From Variovorax boronicumulans (GTDB taxonomy: Bacteria > Pseudomonadota > Gammaproteobacteria > Burkholderiales > Burkholderiaceae_C): a stretch of DNA of 64,000 bases. This document shows, in pieces, positions 1 to 7,363 of the stretch. The stretch is from contig NZ_JAUSSG010000009.1 in assembly GCF_030812215.1 (NCBI RefSeq), positions 62,001-126,000 on the forward strand, written 5' to 3'. Made by a program: the position numbers and the translations under genes. Positions within the stretch are counted from its first letter, which is position 1. Each line of letters starts with the position of its first letter. The notes below the pieces were generated by a model. It searched no databases, was not told the DNA's origin, and saw only the letters and a program-made list of their open reading frames with translations.

Positions 1-627
1 GCCCAGCACATTGCCGCCGGACACGTGGCCCGGCACGCACAGGATGCCGACATGCTTGCCGTCCGCATGCAGGTCACTCGACAGGATGCCGGGCTCGTCG
101 CTGGCCTCGAGCACCACCGCGCCCGCGCCATCGCCGAACAGCACGCAGGTGGTGCGGTCGTTGAAATCGAGGATGCGGGAGAACACTTCGGCGCCGATCA
201 CCAGCGCGCAGCGTGCGGTGCCGGTGCGGATCATGGCGTCGGCCACGGTCAGCGCATAGACGAAGCCGCTGCAGACAGCCTGGACGTCGAATGCCGGGCA
301 GCCGGCAATGCCGAGCTTGTTCTGGAGGATGGCGGCCGACGACGGGAACACCATGTCAGGCGTCGAGGTCGCGACGATGATCAGGTCGACATCGCTGGCC
401 TTGCGGCCTGCCGCTTCAAGCGCATGCTTGGCGGCCTCGAGGCCGAGATCGCTGCTGCTGACATCCGGCGCGGCGAAGTGACGAGCGTGGATACCTGTGC
501 GCTCGACGATCCACTGATCGGAGGTTTCGATGCCGCGCGACGCCAGTTCCTTGGCGAGATCGTCATTGGTCACGCGGCGTGGGGGCAGATAACTGCCGGT
601 GCCGGTGATGCGTGAAAAAGGGGTCAT
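1..627 (-). CDS. fabH: 3-oxoacyl-ACP synthase III (partial, 3' end outside window)
   Basis: This is the first 209 codons of beta-ketoacyl-ACP synthase III, which condenses acetyl-CoA with malonyl-ACP to start fatty acid synthesis in the cytoplasm. The frame stays open to the window edge. The nucleophilic cysteine is visible at residue 119 in the context VQAVCSGF, matching the family position near 112. The active-site His and Asn lie past the edge and cannot be checked. The ATG overlaps the plsX stop by one base (TGATG), so the two genes are probably translationally coupled. The order rpmF-plsX-fabH is conserved in many proteobacteria and links membrane lipid supply to growth. Recognition rests on the translated N-terminal motif (MTPFSRITGTGSYLPPR-like) and on context. 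Confidence 0.93.
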   Translation of the reverse strand, partial: MTPFSRITGTGSYLPPRRVTNDDLAKELASRGIETSDQWIVERTGIHARHFAAPDVSSSDLGLEAAKHALEAAGRKASDVDLIIVATSTPDMVFPSSAAILQNKLGIAGCPAFDVQAVCSGFVYALTVADAMIRTGTARCALVIGAEVFSRILDFNDRTTCVLFGDGAGAVVLEASDEPGILSSDLHADGKHVGILCVPGHVSGGNVLG

Positions 628-1724
628 CAAACGTGAAGGGCCGTCGCGTCGACCGGCACCGCCGGCTCCTGCCGCGCGAGCAAAGGCGCGGCGTGGGCGA
701 TGCGGGCCCGCACGCGATCGAGCAGGTTGTTGCGAGCGGCATCATAAGCGCGATCCAGCGCATGTCCGAAAGCCACTTCGTCGGCCGAGCCATGGCTCTT
801 GAAAACCAGGCCGCGGAGACCCAGCAGGGCGGCACCGTTGTACCGACGATGATCCAGGCGGCCTTTGAACGCTTTTAGAACCGGGTAAGCAACAATTGCC
901 GCAATTTTCGTAAAAATGCTTCGCGAGAATTCGACGCGAATGAACTCACCGATCATCGAGGCAACGCCTTCACTGGCCTTCAGCGCAACATTTCCGACGA
1001 AGCCATCGCAGACGACGATATCGGTGGTGCCTTTGAAAATATCGTTGCCCTCCACGTTTCCGTAGAAGTTCAAATCTTTGGAATTAGCGGCTGCTCGCAG
1101 CAATTGGCTGGCTTTTTTGATTGTTTCGCTGCCTTTAATGGCTTCCTCGCCAATATTGAGCAGCCCGACGGAAGGCGCCTCATTGCCGGTCAGCGCCGAG
1201 ACCAATGCCGAGCCGAGCACGGCGAATTGAAGCAGGTCCTCGGCATCGCAATCGACGTTCGCCCCCAAATCGAGCACGGTCGTTGCACCGCCCTTCGCAT
1301 TCGGCAGTTGCGGCGCGATCGCGGGGCGGTCGATACCGTCGAGCGTCTTGAGCAGGTAGCGCGCGATCGCCATCAAGGCGCCAGTGTTACCGGCAGAGAC
1401 AGCCGCCTGGGCGGCGCCGTCCTTGACCTGCTGGATCGCGACGCGCATCGAAGAGTCCTTCTTCTTGCGCAGTGCGATTTCAATGGGGTCGTCCATGCCC
1501 ACCACTTCGCTGGCAGCGACGATGCGGGCGCGCGGATGCGCAGCGAACCCCGCCAATGCGGCCGGCGCACCGACCAGCAACAACGAGGCTTCGCTGTGCC
1601 GCTCGAGAAACGCGCGGCAGGCCGCGAGCGTGACGCGCGGGCCATGGTCGCCTCCCATGCAATCGACGGCGAGCGTGATTGCGGAAGGCGCAGCTGTGAA
1701 TTCGGGAGAAGAAGGCGTAGCCAT
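627..1724 (-). CDS. plsX: Phosphate acyltransferase PlsX
   Basis: PlsX converts acyl-ACP to acyl-phosphate, the donor used by PlsY in phospholipid synthesis; it is a peripheral membrane enzyme. The product is 365 residues, normal for the family, with the signature VDCMGGDHGP near residue 20 and the conserved GNTGALMA and NIGEE segments. I chose ATG at 1724; a TTG one codon upstream is in frame but less likely. Neither start has a clear Shine-Dalgarno sequence, because the bases just upstream are a stem-loop and a T-rich stretch (see hairpin at 1722-1768). Together with rpmF upstream and fabH downstream it forms a minus-strand cluster. Identification is secure; the start and the mode of ribosome recruitment are less so. 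Confidence 0.95.
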   Translation of the reverse strand: MATPSSPEFTAAPSAITLAVDCMGGDHGPRVTLAACRAFLERHSEASLLLVGAPAALAGFAAHPRARIVAASEVVGMDDPIEIALRKKKDSSMRVAIQQVKDGAAQAAVSAGNTGALMAIARYLLKTLDGIDRPAIAPQLPNAKGGATTVLDLGANVDCDAEDLLQFAVLGSALVSALTGNEAPSVGLLNIGEEAIKGSETIKKASQLLRAAANSKDLNFYGNVEGNDIFKGTTDIVVCDGFVGNVALKASEGVASMIGEFIRVEFSRSIFTKIAAIVAYPVLKAFKGRLDHRRYNGAALLGLRGLVFKSHGSADEVAFGHALDRAYDAARNNLLDRVRARIAHAAPLLARQEPAVPVDATALHV

Positions 1725-1768
1725 CAAAACAAAGGCCCGACGCTACAGGGAAAGTAGCTTCGGGCCTT
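1722..1768 (-). terminator. Terminator-like hairpin between rpmF and plsX
   Basis: On the minus strand a 9-bp perfect outer stem (arms at 1732-1740 and 1760-1768, AAGGCCCGA/TCGGGCCTT), one mismatch, a 5-bp inner stem (1742-1746 with 1754-1758) and a 7-base loop are followed directly by TTTGTTTTG. This is the form of an intrinsic terminator. It sits between rpmF and plsX, with its T-run touching the plsX start codon. It may end most rpmF transcripts and let a fraction read into plsX-fabH, or it may act at the level of translation. That role is inference; the structure is seen in the sequence. Confidence 0.7.
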
Positions 1769-1785
1769 GGCCTTGGGATGCGAAA

Positions 1786-1968
1786 TCAGGCTTCGGACTT
1801 GTTCTTGAGCACCTGGCGGCCACGGTAGAAACCGTTCGGGCTGATGTGGTGGCGCAGGTGCGTTTCGCCAGTGGTCGGTTCCACGGCGATGCCGGGCACA
1901 ACCAGTGCGTTGTGTGAACGATGCATGCCGCGCTTGGAAGGCGACTTCTTGTTTTGCTGGACGGCCAT
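1786..1968 (-). CDS. rpmF: 50S ribosomal protein L32
   Basis: A 60-residue basic protein starting MAVQQNKKSPSKRGMHRSHN, which is the L32 signature, a small protein of the large ribosomal subunit. The length is exactly that usual in proteobacteria. The ATG at 1968 is preceded by CAGGAGCC, a good ribosome-binding site. The gene lies between DUF177 and plsX, the standard arrangement. Zinc-binding cysteines found in some L32 forms are absent, so this is the cysteine-free type. A perfect TATAAT about 130 bases upstream is a likely promoter. Confidence 0.97.
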   Translation of the reverse strand: MAVQQNKKSPSKRGMHRSHNALVVPGIAVEPTTGETHLRHHISPNGFYRGRQVLKNKSEA

Positions 1969-2097
1969 GATGGCTCCTGGACTGTTAGGTGAGTGACTGG
2001 ATACGGGCTCAAGCGGTGGCAATACAAAAAAGTGCGTGGCATGTATGGAATGCCCTTGTCTGTATCGCTGCTCACGGCGGCGCGCGCGAAGCCCATG

Positions 2098-2103
2098 ATT
2101 ATA
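2098..2103 (-). promoter_or_regulatory. Putative -10 element for rpmF-plsX-fabH
   Basis: On the minus strand TATAAT occurs in the 155-bp gap between DUF177 and rpmF, preceded by TGGGC, close to an extended -10 element. No good -35 hexamer is seen 16-18 bases upstream. It would give rpmF a leader of about 120 bases. The match to the -10 consensus is exact; activity is inferred. Confidence 0.45.
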
Positions 2104-2123
2104 GCCCAGGCGCCGGGAAAGGG

Positions 2124-2681
2124 CTACTTGCCCTCTTCCGGCTTGCGCGAACGCAACGCTCCGAGCACCGCGAACGGGTTCGGCTTGGCTTCCTCGGCCG
2201 CCTTGAAATCGTCGTCGCTGGACGACAGGCGAACTGGCTCTGGGCAGACGTCGTGGACAGGCATGACGGGAATTTCCATCAAGAGCTCGTCCTCGATCAG
2301 GGTGTGCAGGTCGAAATCCCGGCTGACGACCAGCAGGTCTTCGTCCGATTCCTCGTCTTCGGCCTCCGCCGTCGCCTCGTCGGCGACGAAACGAAACCAC
2401 CGATCCACTACGAGTTCCGTCTCGACAGGTGCCAGGCAGCGCTGGCAGGTCAGCGGAACGATCGCCTCGGCTTCCAGGTGCAGCCAGGGCGCGGCCTTGC
2501 CGTCGGCGCCCGGGCGCTCCTCGCCGGTGGCCTCCCAATGGACGACGGCATCGGCGGCCGGATCCGCCAATTCGGCGACAAGACGCACGTAGTTCGGGAC
2601 CGGGTCGGCGGCTTTCAGGGTTGCGGCTGCGGCTGCGAAGCCGGCCACGTCGAGCCGTTCGGGGGCAAATTCTCTCTTCAT
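2124..2681 (-). CDS. DUF177 / YceD family protein
   Basis: A 185-residue protein of the DUF177 (YceD) family, which is nearly always next to rpmF and has been linked to accumulation of 23S rRNA; its biochemical role is not settled. The sequence shows the typical CQRC pair near residue 80 (LTCQRCLAPVETEL), an acidic middle with EDEESDEDL, and the C-terminal block PVMPVHDVCPEPV. It begins with ATG at 2681 and is read in the same direction as rpmF, 155 bases upstream of it. The family call comes from these motifs and the neighbour. Confidence 0.88.
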   Translation of the reverse strand: MKREFAPERLDVAGFAAAAATLKAADPVPNYVRLVAELADPAADAVVHWEATGEERPGADGKAAPWLHLEAEAIVPLTCQRCLAPVETELVVDRWFRFVADEATAEAEDEESDEDLLVVSRDFDLHTLIEDELLMEIPVMPVHDVCPEPVRLSSSDDDFKAAEEAKPNPFAVLGALRSRKPEEGK

Positions 2682-2764
2682 CCGCGCCAGTCTAGCGCGC
2701 CAACCGCTTCACCGGCATGGTGCACGCCAGAAGGTTTTTGCGCGGCTCACGCACAATCGTCCCC

Positions 2765-3346
2765 ATGCAACGCCCCGTGATCCTCGCCTCGACCTCGCGC
2801 TATCGCCGCGAACTGATGACCCGTCTGCGCCTGCCCTTTGACGTGCACGCCCCGGAAGTCGATGAAACCGCTCTGGACAGCGAAACGCCCCGCGCCCTCG
2901 CCGAACGCCTCGCCCTGGAAAAAGCCAACGCCGTTGCAGCCCGCTTTCCCGAAGCGGTGGTCATCGGCTCCGACCAGGTAGCCGACCTCGCAGGCGAGGC
3001 GCTCGGCAAGCCCGGCGACCACGCCCGCGCCACCGCCCAGTTGCGCCGGATGCGCGGCCAGACGCTGATCTTCCAGACGGCAGTTGCCGTCGTCTGCCAC
3101 GCCACCGGCTTCGTCCAGCGCGACCTGGCACCCGTGCGCGTCGTGTTCCGCGAACTCAGCGACGCCGCCATCGAGCGGTATCTCCAGGCCGAGCAACCCT
3201 ACGACTGCGCCGGCAGCGCCAAGAGCGAAGGCCTCGGCATCGCCCTCCTGAACGCCATCGACAGCGACGACCCGACCGCGCTGGTAGGCCTGCCGCTGAT
3301 CCGCACCTGCCAGATGCTGCGCGCCGCAGGGGTTGAACTCCTGTGA
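2765..3346 (+). CDS. yceF: Maf-family nucleotide pyrophosphatase, YceF type (7-methyl-GTP)
   Basis: The 193-residue product is a Maf-superfamily house-cleaning enzyme that hydrolyses noncanonical nucleoside triphosphates; the YceF subgroup acts on 7-methyl-GTP. The start is placed at ATG 2765 because the conserved beginning RPVILASTSRYRREL follows immediately, whereas an ATG 48 bases upstream only adds unrelated residues. Motifs seen are SDQV near residue 70 (catalytic Asp), the CAGSAKSEG loop near 150 and the LVGLPL end. E. coli YceF has the same loop sequence style, hence the subgroup call. Its stop overlaps the GTG of the next gene (GTGA), and it is divergent from DUF177. Confidence 0.9.
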   Translation: MQRPVILASTSRYRRELMTRLRLPFDVHAPEVDETALDSETPRALAERLALEKANAVAARFPEAVVIGSDQVADLAGEALGKPGDHARATAQLRRMRGQTLIFQTAVAVVCHATGFVQRDLAPVRVVFRELSDAAIERYLQAEQPYDCAGSAKSEGLGIALLNAIDSDDPTALVGLPLIRTCQMLRAAGVELL

Positions 3347-4104
3347 CCCACGGCAAGCTCTACCTCGTCCCCGCGCCGCTCGATTTCGGCTGCGATGTCC
3401 AGGCTCCGCTGCAGGACGCGCTGCCACTCGGCACGCTGCAGGCCGCCGCCGGCATCACGCACTGGATCTGCGAGAACGCGAAATCCGCTCGGGCCTACCT
3501 CAAGCGCATCGACGCCGTTGCGCCCCTCGCCGTCCCGTTGCAGTCACAGGACATCCAGGAACTGCCGCGCGAAGTGCACAAGAAAGGCGATCACGCCGGC
3601 CAGTTCGACGCCCGACCACTGCTGGCCGCCGCGCTCGAAGGCCACGACATCGGCCTGTTGAGCGAAGCTGGCATGCCGGCGGTGGCCGACCCCGGCTCCT
3701 CGGTGGCACGCGCCGCGCACGACCTGGGCATCACCGTGGTGCCGCTGACCGGCCCGGTCTCGCTGCTGCTCGCGTTGGCCGCGAGCGGCCTCAACGGTCA
3801 GAACTTCGCCTTCGTCGGCTACCTGCCGCAGGATGCGAGCGAACGCCAGACCCGCATCCGCGAGCTCGAAGCGATCGCCCTCAAGACCGGCCAGACGCAG
3901 CTTTTCATCGAAACGCCCTACCGCAATGCAGCGCTGTTGCAGGCGCTGGTTCAGACAATGCACCAGAACACCCGCCTCGCCGTCGCGCGCGGCCTGACCC
4001 TCGCAACATCCCATGTGCGCAGCGAGACCGTGAAATCCTGGCGCGCCAAGCCGCAGACCGCAACCGACGAACGCCTGCCCGCCGTGTTCGCGATCGGGCG
4101 CTGA
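3343..4104 (+). CDS. SAM-dependent methyltransferase, RsmI/tetrapyrrole methylase fold
   Basis: A 253-residue protein of the tetrapyrrole methylase superfamily, close to RsmI, which 2'-O-methylates C1402 of 16S rRNA. The segment LSEAGMPAVADPGSSVARAA near residues 105-125 and VPLTGPVSLLLALAASGL near 130 are the SAM-binding and GPSA-like motifs of this group. It lacks the N-terminal GTLYVVATPIGN block of true RsmI and starts GKLYLVPAPLDFG, so it is more likely the shorter RsmI paralogue common in betaproteobacteria. The GTG start overlaps the Maf stop by four bases, indicating coupling. The target RNA is not known for this paralogue. Confidence 0.82.
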   Translation: MTHGKLYLVPAPLDFGCDVQAPLQDALPLGTLQAAAGITHWICENAKSARAYLKRIDAVAPLAVPLQSQDIQELPREVHKKGDHAGQFDARPLLAAALEGHDIGLLSEAGMPAVADPGSSVARAAHDLGITVVPLTGPVSLLLALAASGLNGQNFAFVGYLPQDASERQTRIRELEAIALKTGQTQLFIETPYRNAALLQALVQTMHQNTRLAVARGLTLATSHVRSETVKSWRAKPQTATDERLPAVFAIGR

Positions 4105-4106
4105 CG

Positions 4107-5252
4107 ATGGTGGTGACCGCCGGCACGCGCTGGGCCTCGCGCGCGCAGTTCTTTTCTTCTGGCTTCATCTTCGCGACGTGGGGCGTGCACGTGCCCACGG
4201 TCAAGGCGCACTACGGCCTCGACGAAGCCCAGCTCGGGCTGGCCCTGCTCGCCGCGGGCGCCGGTGCGATGTTCGGCCTGACCAGCGCGGGCCGCTGGAT
4301 CGGCCGCCACGGCCCACGCCGGATCGCCGCCCTTTCCGGCTGCGTCTATGCGCTGCTGCTCGCGGGCCTGATCGCCATGCCGGGCTACTTCGCGCTGATG
4401 GGCCTTCTGGCCGCGTTCGGCCTCGTCACCAGCGTGTTCGACGTGGCCATCAACACCGAGGCCGCCCAACTCGAAATGCAAAGCGGCACGCCGCTGATGA
4501 GCGGCATGCACGGCATGTTCAGCCTGGGCGGCATGGCCGGTGCCGCGAGCGGCAGCGCGGTGCTTGCTGCGGGCATGGGCGCGCAAACGCACCTGCTGCT
4601 GGTCGCGGCGGTGATGGTGCTGCTGGTCGCCGTGTCTTCGACGCGAATGCTGCCCAAGGCCGTCACGGGCAACGCAGCCAGCGCCGACCACGGCTTTCGC
4701 CTGCCGCGCGGGCCCCTCGCAGTCCTCGGCGTACTGGCCGCGCTGGGCCTGATCGCCGAAGGCGCGATCTACGACTGGAGCGTTCTCTATATGCAGCAGG
4801 AACTTGGCAGCCCGCAGAAGCAGGCGGCGTTGGCCTATGCAGCCTTCTCCGCGGCCATGGCAGCGGCGCGTTTCGGCGGCGACGCGATGCGTGCCCGCTT
4901 CACACCGATTGCATTGCTTCGTGGAAGCGGCGTGCTCGCGGCTGCCGCGATGACGCTGGTGCTGCTGACCGACATCCCCTGGCTCGCCCTGGTCGGCTTT
5001 GCGGGCGTCGGCATCGGCTTTGCGAACGTCGTGCCGATCCTGTTCGGCGCTTCGGCCCGTGTGCCGGGCGTCGAGCCCGCCAGCGGCATCGCGTCGGTGT
5101 CGGCCGTGGCTTATCTGGGATTCATGGCCGGACCGGCTGTGATCGGCCTGCTGGCGCGGGCCAGCTCGCTGACAGCCGCGCTCTATGTGGTGGTGGTCTT
5201 CGCCGCGGCCCTGGCCGCTTCGGCCCGCTTCACGCGCAGCGAAGCGACCTGA
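4107..5252 (+). CDS. MFS transporter (YbjJ-like)
   Basis: A 381-residue, largely hydrophobic protein with about twelve membrane segments, typical of the major facilitator superfamily. The start follows the methyltransferase stop by two bases, so the three genes from 2765 form one transcription unit. The N-terminal half carries a weak motif A between segments 2 and 3 (GRWIGRHGPRR). Sequence style (FATWGVHVPTVKAHYGLDEAQLG at the start, VFDVAINTEA in segment 4) resembles the YbjJ/fucose-permease-like group, whose substrates are mostly unknown. No substrate can be assigned from sequence. Confidence 0.82.
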   Translation: MVVTAGTRWASRAQFFSSGFIFATWGVHVPTVKAHYGLDEAQLGLALLAAGAGAMFGLTSAGRWIGRHGPRRIAALSGCVYALLLAGLIAMPGYFALMGLLAAFGLVTSVFDVAINTEAAQLEMQSGTPLMSGMHGMFSLGGMAGAASGSAVLAAGMGAQTHLLLVAAVMVLLVAVSSTRMLPKAVTGNAASADHGFRLPRGPLAVLGVLAALGLIAEGAIYDWSVLYMQQELGSPQKQAALAYAAFSAAMAAARFGGDAMRARFTPIALLRGSGVLAAAAMTLVLLTDIPWLALVGFAGVGIGFANVVPILFGASARVPGVEPASGIASVSAVAYLGFMAGPAVIGLLARASSLTAALYVVVVFAAALAASARFTRSEAT

Positions 5253-5271
5253 AGATCAAGGGGCTTGATCT
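5253..5271. terminator. Hairpin between convergent MFS and S49 peptidase genes
   Basis: A perfect 8-bp inverted repeat (AGATCAAG at 5253-5260, CTTGATCT at 5264-5271) with a GGG loop fills the 22-bp gap between two convergent stop codons. There is no T-run on either side, so it is a weak terminator candidate or a 3'-end stabiliser for both transcripts. Confidence 0.45.
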
Positions 5272-5274
5272 GCT

Positions 5275-6306
5275 TCAGCGCAGGGCGGGCGTCGCGACCT
5301 GCAGCGAGCGCACCGAAGCTTCGCCCATGGCAGCACCGAACTTCTTGGCCAGCTTCTCGGCGACGTTATCGCGGCGGGTGTAGTCGATGACCTCTTCGGC
5401 CTTGATCACATCGCGCGCCACGAAGTCGACGTTGCCGAGCTGATCGGCCAGACCGTATTCAACTGCCTGCTCGCCGCTCCAGAACAGGCCGCTGAACAGA
5501 CCCGGGGTGTCGAGCTTCAGCCGATCGCCGCGGCCGGCCTTCACCACGTTGATGAACTGCGCGTGGATCTGGTTGAGCATCGTCTGGGCGTGTGCGCGCT
5601 GCGCGTCGCTCATCGGGCTGAACGGATCGAGAAAGCCCTTGTTCTCGCCGGCCGTGAGCAGGCGGCGCTCCACGCCGACCTTGTCCATCACGCCGGTGAA
5701 GCCGAAGCCGTCCATCAGCACGCCGATGCTGCCGACGATGCTGGCCTTGTCGACAAAGATCTTGTCGGCAGCGGCGGCGATGTAATAAGCGGCCGAAGCG
5801 CAGGTCTCCTCGACCACCGCATAGACCGGCTTCTTGTGCTTGGCCTTCAGGCGCTTGATCTCGTCGTTGATGATGCCGGCCTGCACCGGGCTTCCACCCG
5901 GCGAGTTGATCAGCAGCACCACGCCCTTGGCGCCTTCGTCCTCGAACGCTGTCTTCATGGCGGCCACGACGAACTCGGCGCTGGCGTCGCCGCCCGCCGC
6001 GATCTCGCCCTTGATCTCGACGACCGCCGTGTGGGCCGTGGTCTTGGCGGTGCTTGGTGTGCTGCGCGAGAGCGCGAACCAGGCCAGGAAGATGAAGAAC
6101 GCGAGCCATGCCAGGCGCACGAAGGTCTTCCAGCGGCGCGTGGCCTTCTGTTCGCCGAGCGCGGCGAAGGCGAGCTTTTCAAGCGTTGCGCGTTCCCAGT
6201 TGGGGCGCTGTGTAGGGTCTTGAGCCATGTTCTTGGGGGTGGTGAGGGGCGCTACCGGTTCCAACGGATCGAAACCCTCGGGTTCCCTGCGATTCGGGTC
6301 GGTCAT
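5275..6306 (-). CDS. S49 family signal peptide peptidase (SppA/SohB-like)
   Basis: The 343-residue protein is a membrane-anchored serine protease of family S49, thought to degrade cleaved signal peptides. A cytoplasmic N-terminal stretch of 60 residues is followed by one membrane segment (about 61-80) and a periplasmic protease domain. The likely nucleophile is Ser171 in CASAAYYIAAAADKI; the family more often has SGGYY here. NSPGGSP near 134-140 and the KASIVGSIGVL segment with a candidate Lys are also family features. It is the last gene of a minus-strand run rluC-HAD-Rieske-S49, three bases after the Rieske gene. Single-domain length is as in SohB and the short SppA forms. Confidence 0.9.
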   Translation of the reverse strand: MTDPNRREPEGFDPLEPVAPLTTPKNMAQDPTQRPNWERATLEKLAFAALGEQKATRRWKTFVRLAWLAFFIFLAWFALSRSTPSTAKTTAHTAVVEIKGEIAAGGDASAEFVVAAMKTAFEDEGAKGVVLLINSPGGSPVQAGIINDEIKRLKAKHKKPVYAVVEETCASAAYYIAAAADKIFVDKASIVGSIGVLMDGFGFTGVMDKVGVERRLLTAGENKGFLDPFSPMSDAQRAHAQTMLNQIHAQFINVVKAGRGDRLKLDTPGLFSGLFWSGEQAVEYGLADQLGNVDFVARDVIKAEEVIDYTRRDNVAEKLAKKFGAAMGEASVRSLQVATPALR

Positions 6307-6309
6307 GTG

Positions 6310-6678
6310 TCAGAAGGTGAGAGGTTGGAGGTTCCAGTCAGTATGCCAGTGCACCACGCCGTCTCGTTCGCTCAGGGCGATCTTCACGAGGCCACCGCGG
6401 CAGGGACCGCCCATGCAATCGCCGGTGTCGGGCTGGTAGACCGCGCCGTGGGTGGCGCACAGCAGCCACTGGCCGGTGTCGTCGAAGAAGCGGTCGGGCT
6501 GGAAGTCCATTTCCATCGCCACATGGCTGCACCGGTTGAGGTACGCATGCGGCCGGCCCTCGAAGCGCACCGCGAAGGCACGGCAGGTTTCACCGCCGTG
6601 AATCACGTCGAAAGGCACGGCTCGTCCGCCTTCGACGAGGTCCGAGGCATTGCACAACGGGATGCATTCTTCGCTCAT
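6310..6678 (-). CDS. Rieske [2Fe-2S] ferredoxin-like protein
   Basis: A 122-residue soluble Rieske protein. Both halves of the cluster ligand set are present: C50-x-H52 (CSHV) and C74-x-x-H77 (CATHG). There is no signal peptide or oxygenase partner nearby, so it is not the oxygenase ferredoxin of a degradation operon. It lies between a HAD phosphatase gene (10-bp gap) and the S49 peptidase gene, an arrangement I recall from other Comamonadaceae. An electron-transfer role is known for the fold; the redox partner here is unknown. Confidence 0.9.
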   Translation of the reverse strand: MSEECIPLCNASDLVEGGRAVPFDVIHGGETCRAFAVRFEGRPHAYLNRCSHVAMEMDFQPDRFFDDTGQWLLCATHGAVYQPDTGDCMGGPCRGGLVKIALSERDGVVHWHTDWNLQPLTF

Positions 6679-6688
6679 GACGAAATTT

Positions 6689-7363
6689 TCAGGCGTTGTC
6701 GAGGAGCCACGTTTCGAGCGCGGGCACCGAGTGGGCGACGAAGAGCGGCTTGAATTCGTCGAAGCTCGCCGGCTCGTGTGCGCCGTAGCTCACGCCGACG
6801 CTGGCGCAACCGGCATTCATCGCCAGCTGCAGGTCGTGCGTGGTGTCGCCGATCATCAGCGTGCGCTCGGCGGGCACGTCGAGCTCTTCCATCAGCTCCA
6901 GCAGCATGCGCGGATGCGGCTTGCCGAAAGTCTCGTCCGCGGTGCGCGAGGCCTCGAAGCGGTCGCGCAGGGCGACGGACTTCAGCGCCTCGTTCAATCC
7001 GCGGCGCGACTTGCCGGTGGCCACGGCCAGCTTGTGGCCGCGCGCGCGCAGGGCGTCGAGCATCTGCAGCACGCCATCGAACAGCACGAGGTCGTCCTGG
7101 TGCTGCAGGTAGTGGTAGCGGTAGCGCGCGCCGAGCTCGGCGTACTTTTCCTTCGGCACATCGGGCGCAGCGCGCGCGAGCGCTTCGGCCAGCCCCAGGC
7201 CGATCACCCAGGCGGCGTCGTTCTCTGTGGGCTTGGCACCGCCGACATCGATGACCGCGGCCTGGATGCAGCGCACGATCAGGCGCGTGGAGTCGTAGAG
7301 AGTGCCATCCCAGTCGAAAGCGATCAGGTCGAAGCGGGGAGGTCTTGCGGAGGAATCAGTCAT
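6689..7363 (-). CDS. HAD-superfamily hydrolase (Gph/phosphoglycolate phosphatase-like)
   Basis: The 224-residue protein has the HAD motifs in order: I FDWDGTLYDST near residue 14 (nucleophile and acid Asp), II VATGKSRRG near 118, and IV MIGDTTHDLQLA near 170. The length and alpha-helical cap fit phosphoglycolate phosphatase-like enzymes. Its ATG lies inside the end of rluC (8-bp overlap), which implies coupled translation. Because it travels with a pseudouridine synthase rather than with photorespiratory or trp genes, the substrate may be another small phosphate ester; I cannot tell which. Confidence 0.88.
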   Translation of the reverse strand: MTDSSARPPRFDLIAFDWDGTLYDSTRLIVRCIQAAVIDVGGAKPTENDAAWVIGLGLAEALARAAPDVPKEKYAELGARYRYHYLQHQDDLVLFDGVLQMLDALRARGHKLAVATGKSRRGLNEALKSVALRDRFEASRTADETFGKPHPRMLLELMEELDVPAERTLMIGDTTHDLQLAMNAGCASVGVSYGAHEPASFDEFKPLFVAHSVPALETWLLDNA

